Below the pieces are notes generated by a model, which saw only the letters and a program-made list of their open reading frames with translations, made no database searches and was not told the DNA's origin. Of a stretch of DNA of 64,000 nucleotides, positions 26,401 through 38,445 are shown in pieces. The number at the start of each line of letters is the position of its first letter. Positions within the stretch are counted from its first letter, which is position 1. This DNA is from Siniperca chuatsi (Eukaryota; Chordata; Actinopteri; Centrarchiformes; Sinipercidae). The stretch is from the NCBI RefSeq assembly GCF_020085105.1, contig NC_058062.1:9187445-9251444 (forward strand), written 5' to 3'. Made by a program: the position numbers and the translations under genes.

Positions 26401-28108
26401 TCAGGCTGTCAACACTAGGTGGGATTTTACAATGGAGACTTAACCTTTTAGTCTCAGTGGTTTCAGTCTGGAGTGACAGATTTTGTATTGGGTCTATTGC
26501 CAGGCTCCCTCGCGGTCATAACAGTGTTTACTAAATGACAGGATCGAGTGCCAGAGATATGAATAGCTCATGAAAGTATAAATGGCCTCCTAACAGTGGG
26601 CTGTGGGCATGTGGTGTATTTATAGAGCTCAACTGCAAATGTACGTCTGGATGAAACTGTAGACCAACATAAAAAATATCCTGCTACAGATCTCTGCGCA
26701 GTGGGCTGTTTTCTTTCAAAAGCAAACTACACCTCTCAAAGCTATGCACATCAAACTAGTTTTATGGAACTGGATGCGTCCATTTAATGACCACCACTAG
26801 AAGCAATATCTGCATTCATTTTTGTATTGCCTGCACCGCTTCCCGTCTACCTCTACAAAGCCTTATATATTGCCAGGCGAATGCAGGTCCTGGAAAATTG
26901 CGCTTGGTTATTTTATCAGCACATGACCCAGCCTTTCTATGTGCAGCAATATCCTGCACAGGAAATCAATATGAAGGAGAGGTGAGATGTGTTAACAGAA
27001 CACAGAAACCAAGATATACAATTACTTTAATCTCAGTGTTTACAAACAGAATATCAGCTCTGCTTAGCACAAAGTGTTCTTCTTCTTCTTTTGCAATACA
27101 GGTGAAACATTATTACATGTGTGGCTTATTCAGCACTTGAATTATTTAGTCATTCTGCACAGGTGAATTATTTACTACATACTTCCTACTGGCGCTACAG
27201 TGCACATGGCCGAGGCCCCCTAGCTAAAGCGCCTCTTTTCTCAGGATTGTTAATGGGCCTGTTTCAGCTCATAACAAATAGTAAAGGCCTGCTTTCTCTT
27301 CAGTGGAAAAATAAGGCTCACTTACTAAATCCGTGTCATGTCTCAGTCCAGAGCTGTGTTTGTGTCTCTAATCTTGGGGAAGAAGCTGACAGTAAAAACT
27401 CCCTCGGTGTGGGCTATATATACCTCACAGGCCAAGACAACTAGATATGGTTCTATACAGTAACAAGTACAACAACTCCATGGCCACTTCAGTTAGATCA
27501 GGTAACACCCTGTTGAATAAGCTCACAGTGAAACAGCCTTCACCACTTTGGGATAAAGCAGTTGATAAGCAGTTCGTTTTAGGCAGGGACTTCAGCTGCT
27601 AGACCTGAAACCTCTTTGTTTACTGTAGAAGCTTATCTTCAACTTACTCTATCTCCAGCTGTACCCTACAAGGAAGCTCAGTGCCTACCACAGAGTGGGA
27701 AAATCCAGCAGCTCCTGAAACCTACTGTACAACTCCACACTGGGGCAAAAGAGAGTATGTGCATGACAAACAAGGACTGTTAATGAAATTCAACAAGACT
27801 GTAATACTCCAGAGGACATGACCTCATCTCAGAGGCTAACAGAGAACTGTGGTAGATGTTTAAAGCCAACAGCTACAATGGCCAAATAAAAATATGGGAT
27901 GAGAAGCAATTAGATTAAGCTAAGATTCTGTCTGCATAATAGATAGCATGAATGATAATCATGAAATAAATATAATTGGATTAAAAAAGTTTTTTCAAAA
28001 AGACCTGCTGCATAATTTGTAATTTTACAGACAATGACAGAGTCTCATAAATTTGAATGTCTTTTCCAAAGCAAAATACTTTAAATTCCATATTAAATTT
28101 CCAAATTA

Positions 28109-28171
28109 GACAAGGGCTGTCAAACCAGATCAAAATGTTGATGATTTTGGTCTAGTTTGACAACCCTTGTC
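28109..28171. repeat. 27-bp-arm hairpin in rhbdf1 intron 1
   Basis: Arms 28109-28135 and 28145-28171 are reverse complements at 24 of 27 positions around a 9-base loop. On the - strand (the rhbdf1 transcript sense) two of the three mismatches become G-U pairs. The size is pre-miRNA-like, but a tiny fold-back MITE is equally possible. Confidence 0.7.
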
Positions 28172-31100
28172 AAAGATATAAATGTCAAAGATCTGTTTGC
28201 ACTACTCGCCATAATCAGGAGATCAATAACACAAGCATCAGACTTTCTGACAAACTTGTAGTGTATTTCTCACCCCTTGACCTGCCCTGGTTTGACACAA
28301 CATCTTAGATTTATGGCTTACTAAGAGAAGATGCTTTAGACAACAAAGGGAAGTAAGCCCTCTTTTTTGTAGCATCCTGTCCTCCCAAATGTGTCCTGAG
28401 ACTACAAACAAGCACCTTATTGTCTACGGGAAGTTTGACATTCTCTCGTTAAGTGAGTAAGAGGAGAATCTCAGAAACAGCGTGCCCTAACAACATGTGA
28501 TCCCCATCTAAATAGTTTCCAGCATGATATCAGCCTGAATCAAGCATACAAAAGGCTGCATTGTATGGCCTGATGTAGACTGGGCTGAACAAGGGTCATT
28601 GTAGAGCCTGATCGTAGTCAAAAAAAGCAAGAGCAGGCTTAAGTTTTCATTCCTCCATCAATGGAAATGGTGCATTAAGCAAATTCCCGGCTAAGATAAT
28701 TACTCAGGGTAGGACACAAGACGAGTTAACTTCATTATGGTTTAGCAGAGACATCGTATTGGCATTTTTGGTTAATGGACAAAAGCTATATCCAAGCTAA
28801 GCTTATCAAGTCATAAAAACGGAGAAAACACAGCACACAGTGTCATGTTACTATCACAACTGTTTAGGTTTATCTTTGTGATCTAATCAATCAACAGGAT
28901 TAAAAATACTTCACAAAGGAGAGCCATCATCTCTGTCATCTCACATCCTCTGTGGGAGACCACCAGCATGGAGAGAGGTCAGGTTACTGCTTATTTTACC
29001 AAGGAGTGCTGGAAGGAAGGAAGTGCAGAGCAGAGGAGGGGGAGAGAAGCGCAAACGAAGGCAGGAAACACACTGCAGACCGGGCGCATTATCCGTGTCC
29101 GGTCCACACAACCACGGAAACAACATATACTTGCTCACATGCACAGGAACACATCCACATTGCACATGTAAACATACACATCACATCCCTGGCCATGATG
29201 AAGCATACGTCACTGTACGCAGAAAATAATGGACCTTGTTTGAGTCAGGCCTGCCGCCCATTCCGGCCTGGCGCAGAGCGGCCAGAGAGTGAGATCTCAG
29301 TGCAGTGTGACATCAAAGCTAACATGTCTATTGAAGAGAGGAGATGAAGTGTGGCCTGTAACACTGGGATAATGGGAATTTGCCATATTAGCATGGATTC
29401 AAGCAGAGGAGAGAATGGTGTCTAGTCTTTAATAACACACAGAGCTTTACAGAGTCATTCCCAAAGTTGACACTTAACAGGGTTTCCGATAAGGAATGAT
29501 GGGTTAAACTGAATTCTTATTCAATTATACCATTACTTTAAAATTAGATTCTCAAAGGGTAAACTAATCCACAACATGATGACGAAGGACTCAGAGGCTA
29601 ACAAAATGCCTAATTTAAAAGGCTTTTCCAAAACAGTCAACTTTTGGTCAGTATAACAATAGTATACAATCATTATCAGTCAGTATACAATAACTCACTT
29701 TTTTCTCAAAATTGGTCAAAGAAAACTGAGTAAGTATGAAAACCCCTCTTAAGTTGCTTTCTTTTTCTTGTTGACAGCTGCTGTTGGACTTCCATGTCCA
29801 CAATAACTGCTTAATCTCTCCAAAAGCACATTAAGTGAACCTGTATCAACAAGAGAGGAGGAACACCCATATCAAGGATGTGATACAAAAACATATGTGT
29901 ACTAAAAACACATCAAACATTCGTAAATGAAAAACAAAAATGTTAAGGACAGCTTACAATCACTAGTCACGAACGCAGGATATCAATCATTCATTATAAT
30001 ATTAGAATATTTAAATGTTTGACTGATTTATTCTTTCCCACATGAATCACCCTCGACTGTATTAGCAATTTTTAATAGATTCCCTCAACCTTCATAGCAA
30101 AGTCTAATTAAGGTTTTTACCCCTAAATGTTTTAAACATTTCATTTTGTGCACTTGCTGACATTAAAACGCCACCTTCACATGCAATTTCAGAAAATGTC
30201 TCCTTGAAAGATGTAACAGCCCAGAGTACAGATTATTGACTGCATTGATTTTCACCACTGCAGGCTGTGAATTTTATGTACACACGCACACATGTGGACG
30301 AGTGAGCATGTGCATGTGCAGTGTGTATGTGTAGGTGTGCACAGCCTGAGTTAAGAGTCAAGTGAAGGACAGGGAATATCAATTGGAGCCAGCAGCTTCC
30401 TTCTGCACCAAAACACATTTAGTGTCACGTATCACTGTCACATAGGGCCAGATTTTCTGTTTGGGATGACAGTCCAAACTTGATTCAGTTGCAGGTAGGA
30501 GAATTTTATTTTAGCAGAGGCAACAACAGCAGGACTTATTTAGTCTTTCGGCTCCAGGACGGGACACAACAACTAGGTCATTTTAATAAAGCTCCCATAT
30601 TTAAATCTCTTTCATCTGTTACACAGGCATATATGTCTTACATGCACAAATGTTATCTGGATGGGTATGACTTATTGAAGATAAAGTGGTTTGACCAACA
30701 GATAAGTTCTTACTCACAGCTACAGTATGTGCTCCAGTTCCTAGCGCTGCATGTGGTGGGAAGAGCATTAATCACATTAATCGCACATACTGTACATCAA
30801 CTACAGCATACCCTCTGCTCAAACTGAGGGTAAAAAAAATTACTTTACAAACAGCATGTTTCTAATATAGTCGCTGACATTTGCAACCCACAGGAGAAAT
30901 CTGTGGGTCTGACAGTTACTCATCACTGTGGTGGGACACAAATGTGGGTCACAATACATTTTGGCAGAGGCTGTGAACAATGTAGATTGTGGAGCAATGA
31001 CTCAGATAAACGTGAGGTGAGATTTGGGTCTCTGTGTCAAAACAAGTGAGAATCACTCATCAAGGCAGCGCCATTTCTATTACTGGTTTTCAAAGACAGT

Positions 31101-34100
31101 TCTCAGAAAATCCAGATACTAAAAAAACATTCACAGATCCATGTGTTACTGTGTACATGGTAAATATGTGACTTGAATAGCACTAAACTCAGAACAGTTG
31201 CATTACACGCACTAATTCATTCATTCATATAAGTAGCAAAATTATTTTTTACAATTTATATTTTATTAATATATATATTTAACCCAAAACTAACCCTATC
31301 TGTGTTTCTTCTGCCAAAGTGCTATCAACATGAAGAGGATACAATAACAACAGAATCTGTGCACCGCTGCATTCATATCGTTCAGGATGTTATTTGTAGA
31401 GCACACAAAAGCAGTCTGCTACAGAACAGGCCAGTGATCAAAGCAAATAAAACCTAATTTCAGATTTTCAGTTGTCTGACATCCATCCACTGCTGTATGT
31501 CACCCATGACATAATCATATCATGTATTTACCACCTAATAATCTAGACTCTGATATAGGCTACTCTGAGGAAATGAGGGGCAACGAGGGAAACACCCAGA
31601 GGTGAAGCCAGGGTCTCCGACCTGGGATCAGGGACATATAAAAGCAAGGATGATGGGGGAGGAAGGGTGAAGAATGAAGACATGCAGCTGGGCCAAGAGA
31701 TCTGTGGAAAACTCCCGACAAAAGTACAGGAAAACTGGGAAGGCTGGGGCAGGTCCTCTGGGACAGTCACAGCCCCAGTGAGGGGGACGCCTCCTCAGTC
31801 CTGATTTAACTGAAGAAAACACACAGACTCTTTGTCTATGGAAATAAAGTCAGTTTTCCCCCCCAGGTCACAGAGCACACATGTAGGGATGCTTCCTTAC
31901 TCTGCTCTGGTTTGACAGCAAGCAAATATTGTCATGTAGGAGCGACAAATAATCAGGAAATGTAATATTGGTGAGTAGACAGAATGTCTAATTCAGACAA
32001 GATGAAAGAAGTGAAACTAACAGAATGGGAGTACAAACCCTGACAGGCTCCAGGAACAAATTACTTTTCAATTGTATTACTGTTCATGATTGTTCTGAGT
32101 GAATATGCGTCACCATATATTAGGCTTCAAGCGTGATGCCTTCACTATAACTGGGCGTGATCAGCTGGGCACCATAAATGAGAGGCTTTACATCATTTTC
32201 CCTGGCACGTGGCATTACAAGCTCTGTCAACTGGCAAATGGAAGGGAAAGTTGGCACGGGTGTGAAGCGAAGCAGACTCAGTAGAAAAGGAAAGCTGAGA
32301 GTTACAGGATCAGGTACTTGTTCAAATATGCCAATGGCACCTGGCTTGATGCCACGTCAGTCCGTCTGACTGACAAACATTTAACACAGTCCAACAGATT
32401 AACCCAAATCTATTTGTATGAAAAGTACAACTTAATAATAAAATAGGACCTAAAATGCACGATGAGCACACTTTGGTGACCTCTCAGCACTGGTATTTCA
32501 ACACTTACATGGTTCAAGTTCAGTCAAAAGAAAAGAGCATTCAAACTGACTAAGATCCACCTCTTCCGAAAAATGCCAGTAAAAGAAAAGTCACAGAGGA
32601 GTCCAAAACACACCCTCAATTCTGGGAAAGCTGCTGGAGTGAGTTTGGCGCGTGGTATGTGATGTTGGTGGGACTGCTGAAACGGTCCAGATATAACTGT
32701 GTGTGTGCAGTTCCATTCAGGGAACAGTCAACTTGAGTTTAGCAGTCTGGTACACAATGAGGATTCACAGCCTCTGGGTATGACGACTGACTGTGCCAAA
32801 GATAGAGGGGCAGGGGGAGGAGTGAAGGGGGCTGGGGGAAGGCTATCCTATTTAAAACTGCACTCTCATCGTTGCTGTAACATTGCTGGGATAATGTATC
32901 AGTCAGGGTGTTCCTTAAGTTGGTCCTCTGGTCTGACAATGATCTGAGAAAAAGTAAACAGACACAACACAGTGCTATCATTGCAACAGTTGAGGCCTGT
33001 GCTGCATGTATTGCAGTACAGTATCCAATGTGGATTAGCAACACACATTTTCTGGATGTATTTTCAATATTAAGTTCTAGTCTGTCTAACTCTTCTGTAA
33101 TAAGTCAAACTTAAGAAGGGTTGACCATAAAGTTGTACTACTGTTGTGTAAGTTTTGAAACAAAACCCTCTGTCAAGGGAAGACTACGCAATTGCAACAT
33201 ACTTGATATATACTGTCTATTTCTGTCTCAAGGCACCTGGTAAAGAAAGATATTTATTGGGTTATCTGCGAACACACCCTCTGAGAGCTCTTCACATTCA
33301 AAGAGGAAGATCAAAGTACAAGGAGCCATTGGTGCTTGTCTTTAAGCACAAGCCTTCTGAGAAAAAACACACAGCATTCCCACAGCCCTGAAAATGAGCT
33401 TTGTCCTGAGGTTAACCAGCCTCAGACACCATGTCAGTGAGAACACAAGCTATGGAACCAAAAACACCCTGTAACTACCAACCCCCAAATTAGATGTTTT
33501 CATCTCTGCTACATCCTAATGGTGGCCTAAACCAAATAACTGTGAAAACAATTCATAGTAACCTGTATTTTCAATTTAGTCATACCTCTGACTTTTCTCA
33601 GAGCATAAAAGGTTTCTAGTAAATTCTGTGAATGCCGGTTCATGTATGACTGTCTGGCTTATGACAGATGAGGTGCTGACTGTGAGAAGGGCTGGGTGGC
33701 ATGTTGGCAGACAGAGGCCTTGGAGGCTCAGAGGTAGACCTGAAATAGCCCTGCTGCTGCATTACAGCATTACATCACAACTGACTACACCGACATGGCT
33801 ACCACTGCATCATGCCACCGCCAAGATGTCATGGGACGGGAACAATTGGATGCAATGGCTGTGAGTCACACAACCAAGCCATCAACAGGGGATGCACTCT
33901 GAGATCTTGCAATACTCAGTATACCATATTTCTAGGGAGACAGACAAGCAGCCATAGGATGATGATCTGTCAAGCAACAAACACCACACTTCCTGTATAA
34001 TTATAATAAATGTGCCACAACCAATACATGTTTTGTTTTAGATTTTCCTCTGATTTCAAGGCAGAATGTATCTGCTTACATTCCTTATTGCAAATGCACA

Positions 34101-36459
34101 GCAGACACTAGACACAACGCGGTTTTTGGTTTTCCACAAATACCACATTATTTGACATGCAAGAAACTGTTCCTGCTCCTGACAACTTAGTCAAAACTGT
34201 AACCACATCAAAGTCAGATAGGTATTAGGTGAGCGAGGACTAGATCAAACACTGCCTGTGGGCTCTCTCACCATCAATCCCCTGTAAAACCATACCTGAC
34301 ATGCTTTTTAAGCTAATCTCTGTTTGAGCTCAGTTGTGGGAACAGTTGTAACCAATATATTTAGCAGGAAAGCATGTGTATTGTCTCTAAAGTAGCAGAA
34401 CAAGTTGGTTAACATGTTTGACCTCTCCAGATACTGCTGCCGTGCCCCACATTTGCAAATCAACCAAGAAGACAATCTTCACTGTAGCAGCAGACACTGG
34501 CTGTGATGACAGATACATGACAGTCTCAGAGAAATATGTAATTCAGCTCTATAATATTTAAACTTAAGCTTTTACAAACACTGCATGATGTTAACCTCTT
34601 CAACACTATTGTGTTTTAATATTTTAATACAGCAGATACAGAATATAGAACATTAATGTGATATTGTTATACAGTGTGGAAGTTTTTTCAAAAGCTGTTT
34701 AAGGGAACTTTGATGGGCAAATCAGCATCCTGTCCCTTCAGAGTTTAACAGAATGTGAACATGTGAAATGCTTAAATGAAAAGCATGCAGAATGATCAGA
34801 TTATCCTAAAGGATAGAAATTGATATAGTGGACCCCTTTAAGAGATGTATGCCCAGTAAATATTACAGATACAGACAGACTTATAGATAGACTTAATACA
34901 GTATGTTATACCACCTTACTATTTCGTATTACTCCTTTAACATATATGGTCAGAGCAAATTTCTACCTGGTCAGTAATAAATGTAAACTTCAGGTCGCCT
35001 GTAAAAAAGGATTCTCAAGTGAACAAATTTTTGACTTGTGATACAGATGTGTTTGTTGGTGAAACAGCCTGAGGTTATTTAGAGAAGCATGTGCTCTGCA
35101 CACATGGGACTGTTCAGCCCAGTGACGCTAATTTTGCTTGAACTCGGAGAGAGCTTTATCCAGAGACTCAAAGAAGAAAATGACCAACAATCACAGAGAG
35201 TACACCCATGTCCAGGAACAGGCAGATTTTAGAAGGCTTTTTCCAGGAAATCTATTGCTGTTTTTTAGTCCTACTGAAGATTGTGTCATCTTATCAGCAG
35301 TGCATCAAATCTACAAAGAGAGACCATTCTGGACTAATAAACTGTGTCCTGCTTGTAGATGCATCATCTTGAAGTGATTAGGCCACATATGAAAAACATT
35401 AACATTAACACTATGGTGCTATTGCATAGTGATGCATGCTTTGAGATGTATGGAAAGAAATATCTTTTGAAGAATGGCAATGAATGAAGGTGTTACATAA
35501 CCACTGAGCGAAAAAATCTTAGCTCTGTAGCTCTTTTGAAGGCAATACCATGAAGCAGTTGTACAGGACTGTGCACTTGGCCAGACTGACAGAAAGACAG
35601 ATACCGCGCCATGAGTCATGCAGGCATGACTACAGTGTGGCCCCCTCAGCAGCCCCCCTGAAAAAACTCACATACCAGCCAGTCAACACAGGCCAGCCTG
35701 GATGGTCCACCTGCCTCAGCAGAGCTACTCCCATCTCTCCAAGTATCATGTACTCACATGCACCCACATAAACATCCAAACACACACACACACATTGGGA
35801 ACATTCTCTCTGGGTGCAGTTGGAGTAGATACAGAGGATGAGCATGACTGCCACTATCACACATCAGGGCACTGCTTTATCGGTGTGATTACATCACCCC
35901 GAGCCATGATCCCCCTCCCTCCATGAGATAAGGTTTCAGGAACACTGGGCACACAAACCGGCCATGTGCTCCTATGTCCTGTCTGCCAAAATAACTCAGC
36001 AGTTTCTAATACAGTACGTCTATGGTTTCACTTCAGTCTGCCCAGGTATTGTAGGACACTGGAGTGCGTAACCTTTCTGATGTCAACAAGTTTGCAGTTT
36101 GTTAATATGTGAGCTGCCATCCTGGAGCTTTCAACCTCTGATGAGTAAAATCTAGACATTTAGGTGGCTCCTCCACGCGTATGCGTATTTGTGACAGTCT
36201 GCCATGAGTCACTTTGAGTCACCATGTGTTAGTGCCTCATGAAACCCACAATTCAGAAGAAAACAAAGCTCTAAGAAAGAAACAATACTTTCAGGTTTAA
36301 AGGAGTCGAGTGCAGGGAGATGATTTGAGAAGTACATGCTGTTTGCTGCTCTTTTCATCCACATTTTCATCATGAATTATGTAACTATCTATATTATAGC
36401 AAATAATGCTGCTGTTTGTTGATTCATAGAAACATGCATAAACATTCATGATTGCCTTT

Positions 36460-36540
36460 GAGGAAGATGGTGGTGATGCTGATGATGAACAGGAGAAGGT
36501 GGAAGAGGAGGAGTTGGAGGAGGATGGACAAGGATAAGTG
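36460..36540 (+). repeat. Purine-rich GAG/GAT low-complexity block
   Basis: Runs of GAGGA/GATGGT-type triplets. The + strand reads as a 29-codon acidic ORF from an ATG at about 36449, but low-complexity composition explains this. Confidence 0.6.
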
Positions 36541-37111
36541 AGGTCATGGTTGTAGCTTTATGCACATGTTGCATGATTATTCAACAACATAGTCATTCCT
36601 TTGTCCAAAATTGCAATTAGGCTGAGCTATCTTCCATCAGCCTCCAGCCACATGAGATAATGTTGCCTGATCTTGAAATCAAATCATCAAGCCTTTGGCT
36701 CATGTAGCTTCTCAGCCTGTATCTCATTTTGGACATGAGGCTCATTTCACACCTCATTCATTCCACTTCAACTCATCTTGAATATGTAGGGTATTTCACT
36801 TTTCTTTTTTTTTTTAAAGTGACTGGGCCTGAAAGTACACCTAATTACACGAGCACTTTAAATAGCCTACTTTCACTATGAAAACTCCACTAAAAGCAGC
36901 GCAAATGGCACAGCACCCTGTAACCGAAATGAAGCTCTGACTATGTCCAGCCTGTATGTGAAGGATTCCCATGTCGACCAATTGACCAGTTATTCAATCG
37001 ACTCGTCTAAGCTCGTTCGATCCTCCTCGATCACGACGCGTGAGCGCTTCCTCCGACTGCTGCCTTCCGTATGCTCGACCACGGGAGTCATCTAATAATG
37101 ACACAACTTAC

Positions 37112-37290
37112 CCTTATAACAATCAGCTCAGATGATCTCCAGCAGCAAAACAAAAAATCCGGTTTCACAGATTTTGTTCCCAGGCAGCAGATGAGTGGTT
37201 TGTCACATCATCCTGATAGCGGCGCAGAAATAAACACGTTTCTTCTCCACCGCGCAGATGTTTTTAAGCCAAGCCCGGTGCCGTGGTATT
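37112..37290 (-). other. rhbdf1: Probable rhbdf1 5' UTR exon (start approximate)
   Basis: Inferred from the strong - strand donor at 37111 inside the CpG-rich island and from the acceptor in front of the rhbdf1 ATG exon at 20460, which requires an upstream noncoding exon. The 5' limit is a guess. Confidence 0.5.
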
Positions 37291-37409
37291 AAATCTGGTC
37301 ACTTTGATCGCACCAGCAGCAGAGGCAGTCCAAGGTGATGTGGCCGAAATGTGGCTGCCGTCCGGTACTCTGCTTCCCACCTACGGATAGAGCATTCCCA
37401 CACTGCTCC

Positions 37410-37424
37410 ATGGATCAACCCGGG
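37410..37424 (+). CDS. mpg: Candidate first coding exon of mpg (MDQPG)
   Basis: ATG at 37410 with G at +4 encodes five residues (MDQPG) and ends in a perfect GGG/GTAAGT donor in phase 0. The next mpg exon has an acceptor (CATTTTTAG at 47008) followed by an open phase-0 frame (PEVFRGNV) running into MALRK. Mammalian MPG also uses distal first exons encoding only a few residues. If it is not used, translation would begin at the ATG at 47033. Confidence 0.5.
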
Positions 37425-38329
37425 GTAAGTTTTCTTCTGCCGGTTGTAGCCTAATTCAGTTTGGCGGAGAGTCAGCCCCGCCCTGGACTGGAGACGGTCT
37501 GTGGAGAAGGCAAGCCCGTCAAGATCACCAACCAATCGGTGTGTACACAGGGAGGCGCTGCTTCTCCCGGTTAACGGCGGTGACTAAGCGATATCTTCAA
37601 CCAGATTGGGGTCCGGAGGCTGAAACCGGGGTTTAACTCTCTCCATCTGCAGTGATTCACTTCATAAATGTAAAATTCTCCGTAGAGCTCCCTTAAATTA
37701 AATATTTAGGCCTAATGACTACATTTAAATTGTAATTAATTTAAATAGGCTATATTTTATAATAATCATTTCATAATAATTTCCTGATCTGCAGTAGAAG
37801 GAATGGGAGAAGGAAAAACCTAGTTCAGTTTATAATTTATTTTATTGCGGATACTTTTAAAGACAAAACCTTTATGAGGGAAAATTATGTAAAAATCATA
37901 GTGTCAAGGACATTTTTTAGCAACAATTTGTCTGAAATTCCTGGAGGTTCAGAGGTTATCATGATCACTGACAGACAGTACTTACAACCTACTACTACCA
38001 ATTAGATTGGCGCACTGGAAAAACACACTGGATATGTCAAAAGTACTTGTCATAAATGGCTATCCTCAGCCTGGATTATCACTGCAACCTGTTATTTACA
38101 CAGACCTACTTGATTAATGTGGGCATAATACGTTCTTTATGGCTCATATGAATCAGCATGTAATAACAACAACAACATATAAGCAAATTTCAAAATAAAA
38201 TCAGTGACATGCCATGATGATGCAACCTTACAAAATAGGTAGCACAGTTCCATTTTGTGGTTTTAGCTGCAGAATTAGTTTTATTATATTTGAACTGCTA
38301 TTCTAAATATTTATTTTTCTCATTGTTTC

Positions 38330-38445
38330 CCCTTATTCTAATTATTAGTATTTATTAAACACTAGTCTTCAGCACAGCATTTCACTGTACATATTGTATG
38401 AGCATGTGCCAGATAAAACATTTGAATCTTGAATCAAAACCTGGT
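38330..38445 (+). repeat. Probable SINE/LINE 3'-tail fragment
   Basis: CATTTCACTGTACATATTGT followed by a TGCCAGATAAAA and TTGAATCTTGAATC run resembles the common fish retroelement tail ending in AATAAA plus TTGAAT repeats. Family not assigned. Confidence 0.45.

Larger units (their letters stand above)
20460..37111 (-). other. Large first intron of rhbdf1
   Basis: Runs from a 5' UTR donor (GG/GTAAGT on the - strand, G at 37111) to the acceptor before the ATG exon (AG at 20461-20460). No coding sequence is recognised in about 16.6 kb; the ORFs present are short, unconserved-looking and on both strands. Notable items: a near-perfect hairpin at 28109-28171, a TGACTCAGATAA composite site at 30998-31009, and a purine-rich block at 36460-36540. 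GC-richer patches at 28930-29300, 31540-31800 and 32620-32860 could be regulatory or alternative first exons, but nothing proves this. Confidence 0.6.
37112..37424. promoter_or_regulatory. Candidate bidirectional rhbdf1/mpg promoter
   Basis: A CpG-richer island (about 36.95-37.6 kb) in AT-rich surroundings carries consensus donors facing outward: GG/GTAAGT on the - strand with its G at 37111, and GG/GTAAGT on the + strand with its G at 37425. The 313 bases between hold both presumed start sites. In mammals RHBDF1 and MPG are also head-to-head with CpG-rich 5' ends. There is no TATA box. A CCAAT sequence lies just downstream at about 37532. Exact start sites cannot be seen. Confidence 0.6.

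Noticed and set aside
28952..29347. 131-codon + strand ORF in rhbdf1 intron 1
   Set aside because: No recognisable domain, overlapping ORFs in all frames, no splice or promoter context; likely chance in a GC-richer patch.
36449..36538. 29-codon acidic ORF (Glu/Asp-rich)
   Set aside because: Explained by a GAG/GAT low-complexity repeat; no gene context.
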